Source: Pseudocercospora fijiensis CIRAD86 (Eukaryota; Ascomycota; Dothideomycetes; Mycosphaerellales; Mycosphaerellaceae). From it: a DNA stretch of 64,000 bases. Below the pieces are notes generated by a model, which made no database searches, was not told where the DNA came from, and was given only the letters and a program-made list of their open reading frames with translations. Positions 43,042 through 55,239 of the stretch are shown here, piece after piece; within the stretch, counting starts at the first letter, position 1, and the number at the start of each line of letters is the position of its first letter. The stretch covers positions 2,486,651-2,550,650 of the forward strand of contig NW_006921538.1 of assembly GCF_000340215.1 (NCBI RefSeq), in the 5' to 3' direction. Position numbers and translations under genes: made by a program.

Positions 43042-46000
43042 TCGTCAGCTCGACTGCAAATTTGGTCTTGGTCCACAACACATGCAAGCGCACAAACCAC
43101 ATGGGCCGCCTTGTCAACAGTCATACTGGATAACCTACCTGTCATCGCCGCATTCTCCGCGCTGGTGGCCACTTCAAGGCGACTGCACGAGGCCTCCAGG
43201 AGCGTCTTGCCCTCGTGCGCTGTTGCTTCAGGTTGGCAGAGAAGTGAGGGATGCGATGTAACTCTGGCCGTGAAGCATCTCTCACTTCTGAGTCTGAATG
43301 GTGGGTAGGCGCAAAGAACGCCCAGCCCTAACGTTCTGCTTGCTGATATCTAGCTCTAGCAACGTGTAGACGCCACGCCAGTATCGGCGTCAGCTCTTTG
43401 TCCTCGAAGGCCAACCGATTATGACAAAGTCCCTGAGCCTCGTTTCATCCAAGTCGTCGTTGGCAGCACGAAGGGCAGGCTGAGCGTGAGTGGGCCATTG
43501 TCTTGCATTTCGATGCTGTGGACAGAAGATGTGAATGCAAGCCGCGTCTTGGGCAGCTGCCTGACACTCTTCCTCCACGACGCGCCGGCCCAACGAACAG
43601 CTTTCCACACGGCCGTCTCAGGCGCAAGCTCTTGCGGTCTGACTTTTGTCCAATGCCCGTGTTGACGGCGACACTGACGCCAACAGCTACAAGACAAACC
43701 GTATCTCTCAAGCTGCTTGCAACGATAGCAAGCATCGCGAAGCAGACTGAAGTCTCGGTGACTTAAAGGACGACCTGTGTCGCTGCTCCCCTTTTGTTTG
43801 ACGACACAATCCGGGCGCGCGTGATCGCCTACCGGTCTTCAAGGTTTCCTGCTCGACTACGGACTGCTGACTCCTTCTTCTGGATCATGGCAGGGTCGTG
43901 GGAACGATGTGGCGCGTGATGATGGTGAATCTGAAGTCCTGTCGACTGTCATGCTATATTATGTGGTATGGTCAGTTCTCTGTTGTCGTTAAGAACGCAG
44001 CGTAGGTGTGGGTGAGCAACTGCGAAGTGTTGTTGCCGCCGGTTGGACACACACCCATCGGTCTTGATGATGGCCGCTGTTGTTCCTACAGGCTCAGTTC
44101 GGTATCGCCGCTGTCACGTCCGACATGGCCGAGAAGCAATGAAATGCTCAATGCCGTCAACGGAGGCTGTGAACGACGTCGGGCGCGTCGTCAGTACTCG
44201 AACATCAGCCACAACAGCGACAGTCAACTGTCAATGCCGTCGTGACTGTCGTCATTTCCCGTCACCGTTGATGATGAGATCCTGTGTTGCGTCGCGTAAG
44301 CACCTCGTCGCGACGGGGAAGCGCAACCATCGATCCCTTGGCCAGTCCACTGCGAGTGGATACCTGCGTGAGTCAACACAGACCAAAGAGGCCAGTCGCT
44401 GGCGATGTTCGGTGAAACGAGTCTCGTGGGTTCATCGCAGTAGATGACCTTGCCTGCTCAGGAGGATGTCGTCCTGCATTGGATCGCTCCCTGTTCGTTG
44501 TAATGTGTGCTACACGGGCTTGACAGGTCCCATCCGAACCATAGCATGGGGCCCTATGCACTCAGCCAGGCACTGTTTGACAGGAAGAGATGCAGGCGAG
44601 GGCCAAACGAGATGGTAGGACGGCTTTTGTTGACGTGTAAGTGAGCATGGTCAAGAAGGTGGAAGGGCTGCAGACGCACGACAGGTCGCATGGGTTGTGG
44701 GCAGAGGCATCCGAAATGGAGCGGTCTTGGCCTACAACAATGCCTTGTCAGAAACCCAGCGATGAGATCGAAGGGATGTGACATGTAAACTTGCCAAGCT
44801 GCGTCTAAGTTGGCGAATGGGACGGTCACTGATTTGCTCGGATCGGCTCTCGTTCGAGTCGAATGAGGTCAAGCACAAGCCATGCCGCAGCCAGAGGGCA
44901 CAGACCAAAGCAACGACCGGATTTCTACGGTGGTCATTCGCTGGGAGGGAGCGAGGTCTCCAGGGTCGGGTTTCTTCCTTGTTGCGCGCGGATGTCTCTC
45001 GAAGTCTGATGAGTCGGCTCCGGTGATCGTGATCCATACTCTACATCATTGGTCTGGCAACGGGAGCGTCCCCAGGCTGGCCGGCCGCGGTGCTAACGCA
45101 CATCATCAACGGCTCACACGGGCCCGTGTGCTGGTGATAGCATCATTACCACGTTTTGCGGACCGTGATTCGTAGAGGGGGGCATCGAATGAAGGCGCTG
45201 GACGCATCGAGCTTGTTGCATAATTGCCTCATGATCGTAGTCATCTTCTTCATTCACTTCCCTATGCCCTGCAGGTCCATGCATGGATTCACATGCGCTT
45301 TGCCGCCCTCGCAATGTGATACGGCGGAAACCCTACTCCGCTGGCGCAGAGTTTTCCGATCTACCGAACGCAAGCCCAGTACTGTCTCGTTTGATTGCTC
45401 TTGCTGACTCCGTAGCCGGTGTGAGTTGACTTTCGGCTTTCCCCAGCTGACGACTTGTGAAGAAGTCGACCGGGCAGGACGCCTCGGGACCGACTCTTAC
45501 TCTCACATCGCAGCGACCTAACGTTAAGGCGACCTAGTGACTTGCGACGGTCGAACTCTAGGTTGGCTTGCCATATTGGGCAGCAACAAAAATGTCAACG
45601 GCGTTCAAAAGCTTCGCGCAAGCCGATGCCAGCAAAGCCACGCACGAAGAGGGGAAGCTGTGAGAAGATTATTCACACCCCATGAATCGCGACTGATGTA
45701 ACATGGAGGGTTGTTGGTGTAGGAGTGAGGAGTCGTCCGGGAGCCATGTGTTGCGAACCATGGGATCGGTCAGTCACGGCTGAAAGTCAAACTGGTCTTG
45801 CGGTGCCCGCCGGTTTATTATGCAAATACAAAGTGTTCTCGCGTTCGAACTTCAAAATGCCGTGCTCAAATCCGTTCTTGATAAATCTATGATATTCTAA
45901 TGATGTTTGAACGAAGGGCAGAAATGAAGAGCTCGCCTTTCTTGGCGGCACTGAGGGTTGAACACGATGCCAGAGCCAGTAGTGAACGACACAACGCTCC

Positions 46001-46168
46001 TCCTTGGGGTATTACCAAATGCTGCAGACCTACCACCCGAACCAAACTTCCTGCCGAACCCAAGAACCATTGCGCCGTCACAATGCCACGCCCCGTGCCG
46101 ATCTGTCTCAGAAATGCCAAACTGCTCGCGGGATGTCTTTGAAAAATGAGGGGACGAGTTTTGATCAC
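43042..46168. other. 3.1 kb without a recognisable gene
   Basis: The composition is normal for the gene-bearing arms, not RIP-like, yet no frame exceeds about 135 codons and none resembles a protein family. I tried several short frames for splicing without success. It may hold long untranslated regions, a non-coding RNA or lineage-specific small genes. Confidence 0.4.
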
Positions 46169-47428
46169 TCAATCGATACTGTAAACGAAGTCAGCACGAG
46201 CATTGGTCGCAGCGAAGTCGTCGAACACACCGCCCATTCCTGCCAGCCTTTGTCGAAGTCCGATCATGAAGTTCGAGACCTCCTGGGGTTTCCACGTCGC
46301 GTGAAGATTGCGAAGAAAGGCCCAGATTGATTTCCACGCCGCTTCCTTCTGCCTGAAGTGGCCCGAACAGTTCAGCTGTCCGAGGCGCCTCATCACCTCA
46401 AGACACGGCTGCCAGTTCCCGCTAATGGTAGCGAACTGGAGCCAGAGGTTGTGCTCGTACTGGCTGGCTCCGCCCGCGAATGCGAGCGCTGCTCCAGCAG
46501 GTCGAACATCGTGGTGGAGCTGGGAGATGTACTCAAACACGGTGACGAGGATTTCGATCAGCCGCAAGTGGGAGCCGTTGCTCATGTCGGGGAAGTTGCG
46601 AATCGTGTCTTCGACAGCGACGAAGAGTGCCCTGATTTTTCGTATGGTGCCGCTGGCGTCTTCGCCTTGTCCGCCGTTTCCGTAGATGTAGTAGTCTTGG
46701 TGGATGTTCTTCCACCTCAGCCGCATCTGTGACACCATTTGACGCGACCACTCTGGGCCTTGCACGGTCACGGCTTGGTTGAGGGCGGCCGCGTCGGCCT
46801 GAGTGCGGACCAGTTGGGAGTTCGCTACAACCATCGCTCTGAACAGTGTACTGTGAATCGTCAGTAGCAAGCCCTTGGTCAAATGCGTGCACGATGTGAC
46901 TCGCCTGGCTTCGTTGCGACCGGGCAAATTTGGCGAGGCGAGCTCAGTGAACGAGTGCTGGCTCGGTTCGAATGGCAGGTGGGTCTGCAGCACCATGCGA
47001 GAGATTGCCTGCCGTGGATCAGGAGCAGCTGGAGAGCCTCCGCCTCCGCCTCCGCCCTCGTCATCATCCTCATCGCTGTCGTCGCTATCATCGTCGTCGT
47101 CGTCCGGCTTTGGTCGCTGGGTGCTTGTCGTCTTGGAGAGACGCCGAGGCTGCTGTCGAGTTGGCTTGGAAGACGAGGCTGCAGCTCTCTGTTTCCCCTT
47201 ATCGGACTTGCCAGCCGCTTGGGAGGAGCTTTGTTTGGGATTCGCAGCTTCTCTCTTTGCCGCTCCTCGTGTAGTAGCAGGCATATCGCTACCGCTGCTT
47301 GATTCGCGACCAGTAAGCGCCAGCCTGCCCAGATCGGCAGTCCCGACACTCGAAGGGCGGCTCATAGGGTAAGTCGTGCTGGGGCTTGCAGCAGAGTCTA
47401 TGAAGGATGCTGATGTGGTGGAAGACAT
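46169..47428 (-). CDS. Unknown protein, 419 aa, acidic N-terminal half
   Basis: One exon with an ATG start encodes 419 aa. Residues 1-135 are disordered: Ser-rich, then Lys/Gln-rich, then an Asp run and a Gly run. Residues 140-419 look folded and mostly helical, with regular Leu, Trp and Tyr: LLLTIHSTLFRAMVVANSQL, then WSRQMVSQMRLRWKNIHQDYYIYG, then LIEILVTVFEYISQLHHDV and a Trp-rich end. No catalytic motif, signal peptide or membrane segment is seen. I recognise no family. Low-complexity in the first half makes the start less certain; a later ATG (MSRPSS) would shorten it slightly. Confidence 0.7.
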   Translation of the reverse strand: MSSTTSASFIDSAASPSTTYPMSRPSSVGTADLGRLALTGRESSSGSDMPATTRGAAKREAANPKQSSSQAAGKSDKGKQRAAASSSKPTRQQPRRLSKTTSTQRPKPDDDDDDSDDSDEDDDEGGGGGGGSPAAPDPRQAISRMVLQTHLPFEPSQHSFTELASPNLPGRNEARRVTSCTHLTKGLLLTIHSTLFRAMVVANSQLVRTQADAAALNQAVTVQGPEWSRQMVSQMRLRWKNIHQDYYIYGNGGQGEDASGTIRKIRALFVAVEDTIRNFPDMSNGSHLRLIEILVTVFEYISQLHHDVRPAGAALAFAGGASQYEHNLWLQFATISGNWQPCLEVMRRLGQLNCSGHFRQKEAAWKSIWAFLRNLHATWKPQEVSNFMIGLRQRLAGMGGVFDDFAATNARADFVYSID

Positions 47429-49382
47429 GTTGTCTGCTCGGTCGCGGACCTTTTATTCACATGGACGCATGTGCTACGCCGCAAGGCAGGCAGGCAGCTG
47501 ACGCCTGGAGGTTGATCGTGTTCCGGCACAGCGCTCGAACATCGATGTTGGAGGGGCGGCAATGTGGAAGGCGGGCGAAGAAGCGGCAGGTGTCGGGCGA
47601 GGAAGGAGAGGAGACATGGCAACCACTCATGCCCAGGCCAAATAACAATGGATGGACCATAACGCTACCGCTACCAGCGAATCGAGGGAGGTGGGGGCTC
47701 ATGGGACACACACGTTACGCCACGTTTTCACGCATCGCATCACAGGCTTCCGCGATGCCGCACGCACGCAAGCAAGAGCGTTAGGTAGGCAGTGCGCGGT
47801 AGTCTTGGATCACGAATGGCTCACAGCAGCAGCAGCAGAGGTGTGCAGCAGCTTCGCGAAAGCATCGCCGTCTGGTGCTGGTGCGGCGGCGGAAAGCGGC
47901 GCTGTGTGCGTGTTGGCCGTGTCCGCGAGAGGCCCATATGGGGCAGCATATGGGTACCCGCCCCGCCAGAGCGACAGCAATGCGCCTCACAGGACCGTCG
48001 TGGCTCCATCGCAGGACAGGACAACGCCGGTATATCAAAGAAAACGAGAATGGCCACCCTATCGTTTCACGGCAGGTGATCTTAAGGTTACTACTCGTGA
48101 CAGAAAGCTCATGCAGCCAGGTATGCTGGTGGAGCCCAAGGTTGATCTAGACAAAAGCTTCGCGGGCACGGCTTCGTGGTACTGTTCCGGGAGAGAGAAG
48201 CCGGAGGCAATCCTGCGCGCTCCCATACTGGAGATTCCGTCGTCGTCTGGCCGGAAACTGCGCACCCCAAAATGGCAGCATATGGCTATGGATGGGAATG
48301 GCCGTGGCGCGCATGTGAAATTTCGGCGGGTCCGGTGGGTAGCCGGGTCGAAGCCGAAGTAGCCGAACGGCTTGGCGAGGCGCAAAAACGGCGCTAGGCA
48401 GCTGAGTGGCAGTGGCAGTGGCAGTGGCAGTGGCAGCGCCGCAGCAGTGGCTCGAGGCGCTGCAGCCAACACCAACAACAATGCTCTGCGCCGCGCTTCG
48501 ATCCATAGAATACAGAACCGACCTCACCTCTTGTTTGCTGCCTCCTTCGAGGCCAACTGCAAGCATATTACCGTGTGCGGCACTGGTATTGGCATGTGCT
48601 GGAGGCACAGCAGACAGGTCTATCCCAGCATGCACATGAGGCCACTGAACAAGCTACAGACAGGCACACATCGAGCAGCTTGAGCGAGAAGGAAGCGGGC
48701 CATCCGCCAATCGTGGGCGTACTGAAGAGTACTGCTATCGACGCGCGTCATGCACCGAAGGCTGACAGCAGTATGTGAGTCTGTGAGGAGTTTACAATCC
48801 TGTGCGGTAAGCTGTTACTTTCCGAATAAAGCTCTTGCGACATCTGCCGATGCGCCAGCTCATCGAAACATGCTCAGTGCAGCTGCAAGCAGCTCGGTCG
48901 CACGAGAGGAAAGTACCATGATACTACAATCCTGTGCTGTAAGCTGGGAACGCCAAAACGCTAGAATATCATCGAGAGGCCTGCTGTGATCGGCACATCC
49001 CATATCATCCATGCTCCTGATTGTATCGGAGCGACCAACCTCGAGGCTCGTGCGGACGATGCAAGCTGGCCCATACCAACGCCACACGCCTCGCTGTTGC
49101 AGCAATGTATTACATTAGGCTGTCCAGCAGCCCACATCTCTCGTCATCTTCTTGCCCGTCGTACTCGTCATTCATATCCGCTGCTCATTCGATCGTGGAA
49201 TCGCATCGGGCGGAGGCCGCTGCTCTCCCAAGCCAACTCGGTCCCTCCATGCTGCCCAGGCAGGAGAGCCTCTGGCGTACTCATCAATGAGCTGGAGGCC
49301 GACCCTAGAAACTGTCAGCTCGCACTCAGTATGACCCACGCTGCTGCCTCCGACTCACCGCGAGTCTGATGCCTCATCGGCC
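47429..49382. other. 2 kb without a supported gene
   Basis: A 236-codon plus-strand frame (47652-48362) exists but has no family resemblance, has biased composition and is overlapped by comparable frames on the other strand. The right end may hold a last exon of the bZIP-like gene, because its frame stops at a perfect donor (see that entry). Confidence 0.4.
48406..48436 (+). repeat. (GGCAGT)n microsatellite
   Basis: Five tandem GGCAGT units in apparently non-coding DNA. It produces artificial Gly-Ser and, on the other strand, Leu-Pro frames. Confidence 0.85.
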
Positions 49383-49990
49383 TTACCTCGAACTGCCGCC
49401 TGTTCTCGATGCAGCCGCGTGGGGCGATGTCTCTCTTGAGCTCTGCTCTTTCTGCCTGCCTCTCGCGATGACATGTCGCAAAGAAAAGCTACCCCAAGGA
49501 ATACCAGATTCCCCCAAGTCGTCAACATCACCCGGCTCTGGAGCAGTATACGCGCCCTTGGCCCGCCGCTCGTTCTCTATCTGTCGTTCTCGATCCTCTT
49601 GTTGTTGGCGCATCTTCTCCCCTGCATCATGTTAGTGCTTCACTTCAGCTTTTCCCCTGCCACAGCACAGCAAAGGCACAGCTCACTGAATTTGCGCTGA
49701 GCAATGCGATTTTGGATTTTCCTCCTCTCGCTCGGGTCCGTGACCGAGCTCCAGTCATCCTCTGCTGAAGAACTTGCCGCTGCCGTGGAAGAACGACTCC
49801 CGCTTGCCTCCTGCTGTGACATGGCTGTCAGGCCTATGACGGAGTCTGCTCGCTCGCATGTCACGCTTTCCCTCCAATCTCGGCTCGGCGACCAGCAGCG
49901 TGCGTTCTGCGAGTGTTGCGGTGGCTGCGAATTAGGATATGTTACACTTCTCGATCCTTGATAACCCGGATTTGCTGTTGACGAGTACAT
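49383..49990 (-). CDS. Short bZIP-like protein with GIPWG motif
   Basis: Two exons (49687-49990 and 49383-49621, minus strand) give at least 180 aa. The 65-nt intron (GTGAGC...ATGCAG) splits an Arg codon at the end of the basic region and restores ERRKIQNRIAQRKFRGEKMR, the NxxAxxR DNA contact set of bZIP factors (about residues 88-106). The following helix (RQQQEDRERQIENERRA) has no heptad of Leu. Beyond it lies the conserved block GIPWGSFSLRHVIARGRQKEQ. Similar short fungal proteins keep the same pair of motifs. Translation may start at the second ATG (MSQQEASG, residue 57). The frame ends at TCGAGGTAAGG, a strong donor, so a further exon toward 49200 is possible. Confidence 0.75.
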
Positions 49991-51510
49991 CTATTATACA
50001 AAGAAAATGCGGATAAGGAGTGAAGTGTCCGCCAAGAATATAAGGCTGCATCAACATCCAGTGCTGTGCTAGAGAATCGTGTTCGAAGCAATGGCTTAGA
50101 CGTTCCAGAAGCCCATTCAAGGAAATGTTGGTGCATCTTCACAGGGCGATGCAGGTCCCATATAGAGAAGGGACCACAAAGGATGCAGATACTTCTCGAT
50201 GGTCGGAGGATCAGGTTAATCCTACGGTCTTGAACTGGAGGCCCACGACGGACTGCCATGTTAGCCCAGATGACGGGATATGACTAGGTCAAGACAGGCC
50301 TCAAAAGTAGCGTGGGTGACTGCATGGGATTAGGACAAAATGTCAACAGAATGGGAAATAGATGGTGTCCAATGCACGGGCGAATGAGAGAAAGCGGATC
50401 TGATCCGAAGTAGCGAAGCAGTGACACCGACAAATGAGGTGTCCTGCAGGGACGCGGTCACGGCGCCGGTCGGTGCAAGGCACCAGGCTTAGCAGATCCT
50501 GTTGGAACAGATATACCAAAGCAGACAGTCGGTAGTACGAGAGAATTCCGGCCGACGAGTTCTGACGAAAGAATGAAATCAATCGGGTCAAGCCGTGCAT
50601 CATCATCGCTCACAGCCGAGAGCGAGAACCAGCCTGCCCGATGTCAGCGTGTGAGCGAAGGATGGAATCTGGCAGAGATTAGACCCCAGATGAGGCTGAA
50701 ACAAGATCCAGTACGCGTCTGGAAGGATGATGAGTGAGCAAAAGGAATCGTGCCTGCCTGGTACTGTTACGCTGTAGAACCGCAAAGCCACGTTTCGGTG
50801 TATATCTCACTCCTTCGTGAGGCCAGCCACTGCACTGCACTTCGCATTCCCATTCCGGTCCGCTCGAGTCGTACAGTAGTATCCGCGAGCGTGAACGATA
50901 GCACGAAGAAAACGAAAAAAGTGTGCGTCGGCTGGCATGGAGCGCACACTGCTTACTACTCACGCCGTGAGTATGTATCTCAGCACAGCCCCGAGGCGTT
51001 AGAGTAAACAGTTTCGCGACAGGCATCGCTTGCCGGATCGTCCACGAGGCTGGAAGAAATCCAAGCACGGCAGAAGATGACTGTACCGTACGTACTATTC
51101 TCGCGTGTGAGAGATGAAGTTTGGAGCTTCGGGAAAAGCGCGACGAAAAGTGGAAGGATTTCGGAGTCGCCTTCTCTTTGCGCAACATGTCTGCTGATTG
51201 GTCGAAAGATGACGATCGCCACAAACTCTAATTATGCTATGCTATGCACGTGGCTTGCATGGGCGGTTTGGAGATCACATCGCACTGGCCGAAGAGCACA
51301 TAATAATGGAGAATGCCGCAGGACTCGTGCATGCACAATGTCAAGTTGCAACTCACTCATCCAATAGACTGGTGTTATACTAGGACCGGCGGGCGGCCTC
51401 TTTACCCTTCGCTAATGCCGACAACAGAACTCCACGCGACTTTCAACGGTATCCATCCAGATCGATCAACGCCGAACACCTCAGATGTGGCTACCATGGC
51501 GCCTGCCTGA
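49991..51510. other. 1.5 kb without a recognisable gene
   Basis: Upstream of the bZIP-like gene and downstream of MCM7. Several frames of 60-180 codons occur on the minus strand (50679-51224 is the longest) but their composition and lack of family resemblance suggest chance. Confidence 0.4.
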
Positions 51511-54048
51511 TTAAAAGTCCTCGTCACCCATATCCGCATCTTCCTCGCCGGCTTCGATGAATACGAGCCTGGTTCCTTCCGCGGCAGTCTGCCAGATCTG
51601 TTGCACAGCGTCAGCGTCTTCTGATCAGTGACCAATATCCGGGTATGACTTACATCTATCGTTGCATATTCGTCAATAGCCGTCTCGAGTTGCTGGGCGG
51701 TAAAGCCTTTGGCCAACACTCGCTCTCGTACTCGTCTCATATCGAGCTCACCACTACCCTCGCCGGTGGCTGCAGCTCCACTCTCCTTCATTCCACGAAT
51801 GAGGTTGAAGATCTTGGTGCTGGCAGACTGATCTCCTCTTCGGTCTCTGTTATCGTCGTACAAGCTTGCCTTGCTGACTTCGATCAGCCTGAGGGACTCA
51901 TCGACATCTTCGGTGATGACCTCCTCAGCGAATCGGAGACGTGCCAGGGCTTGGGACAAACGAAGGATACCTAACAGCGTTCGTGGGGAAGTGTGAGTAA
52001 ATGTCTTCTTCCCAGCCTCGTCACGCTTTTGTTGCTGTCTGAGCCGCACGTAGGCCCCCACCAGGTAGTCTGACACAGCTTTGGGAACCACTGGGCGGAA
52101 AGATCGAGCGCGAGCCACCCACTGTCGCACCTCATTGGGTGAGAATATAAGACCTCCCCCCTGAGGCTCTGGATGCGCATTGTGAATGTGCACATGGGTA
52201 ACGTGGCGGGCGAGCTCCTCGTCAGCATCGCGAGATGGCGTGTCGAGCAACAGGAATAGGACATCGAATCTGCTGAGCAGTGCGGCGGGCAAGTTAATGT
52301 TCTCCACGGGTGAGATGCGCGGGTTATAGCGCCCGTACAATGGGTTGGCGGCGGCCAGAATCGACGTTCTCGCATTCAGCGTTGTCGTGATACCGGCCTT
52401 CGAAATCGATATTGTCTGCTGTTCCATAACTTCGTGAATTGCTGTTCGGTCTGCATCGTCCATCTTGTCGAATTCGTCGATACAGCATGTTCCGTTGTCT
52501 GCTAGAACCAGTGCGCCGCCCTCAAGCACCATCTCGTCAGTGACCGGATCACGCATGACTGCCGCAGTCAGACCGACACCACTGCTTCCCCGTCCGGTAG
52601 TGTAGACTCCGCGAGGAGCGACTTTGGTGATGTACTTCAGCAATTGCGACTTTGCAACACCGGGGTCGCCCATCAGACACACATTGATATCACCACGAAT
52701 GCGCATACCATCGCCCATCTCCTTCGTGACGCCGCCAATCAGTTGCAGAAGCAACGCCTTCTTGACGTCCAGATGGCCAAAGATCTCTGGTGCAATCGAG
52801 CGACTGAGATACTCGTACAATTGGCCGGAGCGTTCAAGCTCAGTCATCCTTCGGATTGTGGTGGGTGCCAGTACCATATCATCATAGGCCTTTTTGTGCT
52901 GGTGGACGTACTGTGCCTCGAGATATGTGTCTGTGAGCAGGCCAGCTCTGATTGCCTTGAAACCAGTATATGGCGTGGGCAAGAAGATACCTGCAATATC
53001 GACAACGTCTCCTGGGTTCACTTGTCGAACCAATTCACCATGGCAGTGGATTGTCAGCTGTCGAGGAATGTGACCCACGGGAACCTGATCAGCCATCTCT
53101 TGTATCTTGACCTCTTGAAATGGTAAGAACTTCGATGCTCGCGTGGATAGGAACAGTGTACCCTTGGCTTTGTTCTCTTGACAATCCGGCGACGTGCACT
53201 CAACCAGAGGAGTGAATGATTTAGAGGTGATAGGCTGAAATATCTCATGACCGCAGCGATCACAAGAGTATGCGTTGACCTGCACAGATGGCTTTACGTC
53301 TGACACTCTGGTCGCGATACCACGAATGGTGATCAGATGGCCAAGATGCTCGCCACGAACCTGCCGTACAGCTAACGCCTTGCCGCCTTTCTGACTGCTG
53401 GACCCTGATGGTGTGATTGGCTTGAAGTTGAGTGTGTATCTTCGAGTTAGCTCTGGAGGAAAGATTGACTCAGGGATGCCGTCCTCTACATTGGCTTCCT
53501 GCTGTGCGATGACGGCCTCGTTTCGTTTCGACCGCTGGCTCATGATGATGTCAAGCACATCATCCTTGAAACTCGGTTCCTGCTCGGGTCTGGGCAGGCA
53601 CTCGTCGACTGCTCGAGACAGTATCTCGATATAGTGGTGCGCATTCCGTTCGATGGAGGAGACGAGGTTCAGAGTCGATCCTCCATCATTGTCCAGAGCC
53701 CGCTCGTATTCTTGGAGATCATCGAGATCAACCAGAATTTGGCTGCTCTTACGATCTGCAACATCTTGCAGCATGTTCATATATTTTGCTTTTGATCGAG
53801 TTCGCCGCCTGCTCGCCGCACCATTGTCTACGTCGTCCATAAAGTCGTACTCATCACTCGTGGCATCTCCGTCCAAGCGCAAGTCTTCCAGGCCATCTTC
53901 TGCTTCAGTGGAAGATGACTTGAAGTTCTGCAAGAAGTCTTTGAATGCGGCTGAGACATGTTAGCATATGAGCATTGTCCGTGCGACGAAGTCGCATACC
54001 CGTCTGTTCTTCGTAATTGACCAAGTTCTTGTACTGTAGAAGAGCCAT
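51511..54048 (-). CDS. MCM7: DNA replication licensing factor MCM7
   Basis: A subunit of the MCM2-7 replicative helicase. Three exons (54000-54048, 51654-53950, 51511-51597, minus strand) give 810 aa. The first junction restores [18 protein letters not shown]. The last one, a GTAAGT...AACAG intron, leads to [20 protein letters not shown], the MCM7 C-terminus; reading through instead gives an unrelated basic tail of about 85 residues. Motifs: a zinc ribbon CDRCG...CTSPDC (about 246-273), Walker A GDPGVAKS (about 443-450), Walker [11 protein letters not shown], the sensor region and arginine finger LLSRFD. The phrase [21 protein letters not shown] identifies the MCM7 paralogue. Confidence 0.96.
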
Positions 54049-55239
54049 TGTCAGGAGACAAGCGCTTTGGCCGAGGCGCACGAAGTCTACTGAGCAGCAC
54101 TATATCGCAGACGGATACAGTATGTATTCCAGTGATCGAGTATCCTGCGGCGAGAAGGGTATATTTCAAATCGGCTTTGTTGGTGGTGTCGCTGCGTTTG
54201 AGTGCAAAGTGGGAGCGCTGGGAAAGAACGCGTTCCCAGCCTCTGGCAATCGCGACCGCGACGCGACGCGACAAGGATTTTGGCGGATCGACCCGTCCCT
54301 AGCGCCAGTGCGGCTTCTTCAATTTCTGCCATTTCGTGCGAAGACCTTTCTTTCTTCATTATGAACAACGCAAAAAACAACACTGCCGTAAAGCATTTTC
54401 GAATCGAGAGCCCGCCATGTCTGACATGGTGAGAGGCTCCATGACGACGAAAACCGTCTGTGCTAGTGGAGAAAGACGATACGAGGAGGGCTTTGGGTGC
54501 CGTTGGCTTCTTTACACCGTGAAGTCGAGGGCAATGGCCAACCCAACAAACCGGCGAGCAACATTCGATTCATGTTGTGCTTTCAGCGAGCCGGTGAGGC
54601 TGAAGATCAGCTGTGATGGAGCGAATCGACGGAGCGACCGCAGTAGCTGCCTTGTGCAGGTGTACGGATTCAGTCGGAGAGTGCCGGCTTTAAGATTTCT
54701 TCTGCATATCTCAATTCATACGAGGCGCTACCTGCGTGGTAAGCGGGCGTTCAGGTGATGACTTATGCTGCTAAATCCACACAGCTCTGAGAGACCGCGA
54801 GCTGAATCCGGAAGGTGATACGCATAAGGAGACTTTCTCGCTGGTTGCCCATCTGCTTAGGCATGGCGTGGGGCTTCAGCTGCCGGCCGAGGACCGGTTT
54901 GTGCACCTCGACGTCAGTGTTATATGCTCGAAGCTACCTGATTAGGTATCGGCGGTATCAATGCGGGCGTGCGGACCTCGTATCACTACTCCCCAAACCT
55001 GTCAGCTCCAAGCCATGGTCCTCCATGTTCACGTGCAGAGCGTTGCCGTTCGAGATCGGACCGGTGTCAAGCCATTGGAAGTTTGTTGGAACGGTGCTTG
55101 GTCATAAATATCTATGCACACCGTATGGAAACATGGCCACCTGATATAATGACCACATGAAGTCGCTCGGCTACAGTAATCTCGCCCTGCTTACCGAGTG
55201 CACAACAGTTCTAGCGATCGACTTTCTTGCCAAGAGATC
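54049..55239. other. Divergent promoter region of MCM7 and the Zn2Cys6 gene
   Basis: About 1.2 kb without a supported gene. MBF-like sites lie on the MCM7 side (separate entry). Short frames near 54336-54758 lack a proper start and family resemblance. Confidence 0.45.
54228..54270. promoter_or_regulatory. Cluster of MBF (MluI cell-cycle box) sites upstream of MCM7
   Basis: ACGCGT occurs at 54228-54233 and two further ACGCG cores at 54261 and 54266, 180-220 bp upstream of the MCM7 start. In yeasts the MBF factor binds ACGCG(T) to drive G1/S genes for replication. A role here is inferred from the motif cluster and the gene it precedes. Confidence 0.5.

Noticed and set aside
45550..45590. A GTCGAACTCTAGG stretch resembling a tRNA T-arm
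   Set aside because: No matching acceptor, D or anticodon arms could be folded around it.
47652..48362. A 236-codon plus-strand frame
   Set aside because: Biased composition, equally long frames on the other strand, no family resemblance and no supporting intron signals.
50679..51224. A 181-codon minus-strand frame
   Set aside because: Arg/Ser/His-rich composition typical of non-coding DNA and overlapped by other frames.
51402..51653. The basic read-through C-terminus of MCM7
   Set aside because: Splicing at a perfect GTAAGT donor gives the conserved acidic MCM7 end; the read-through tail has no family resemblance.
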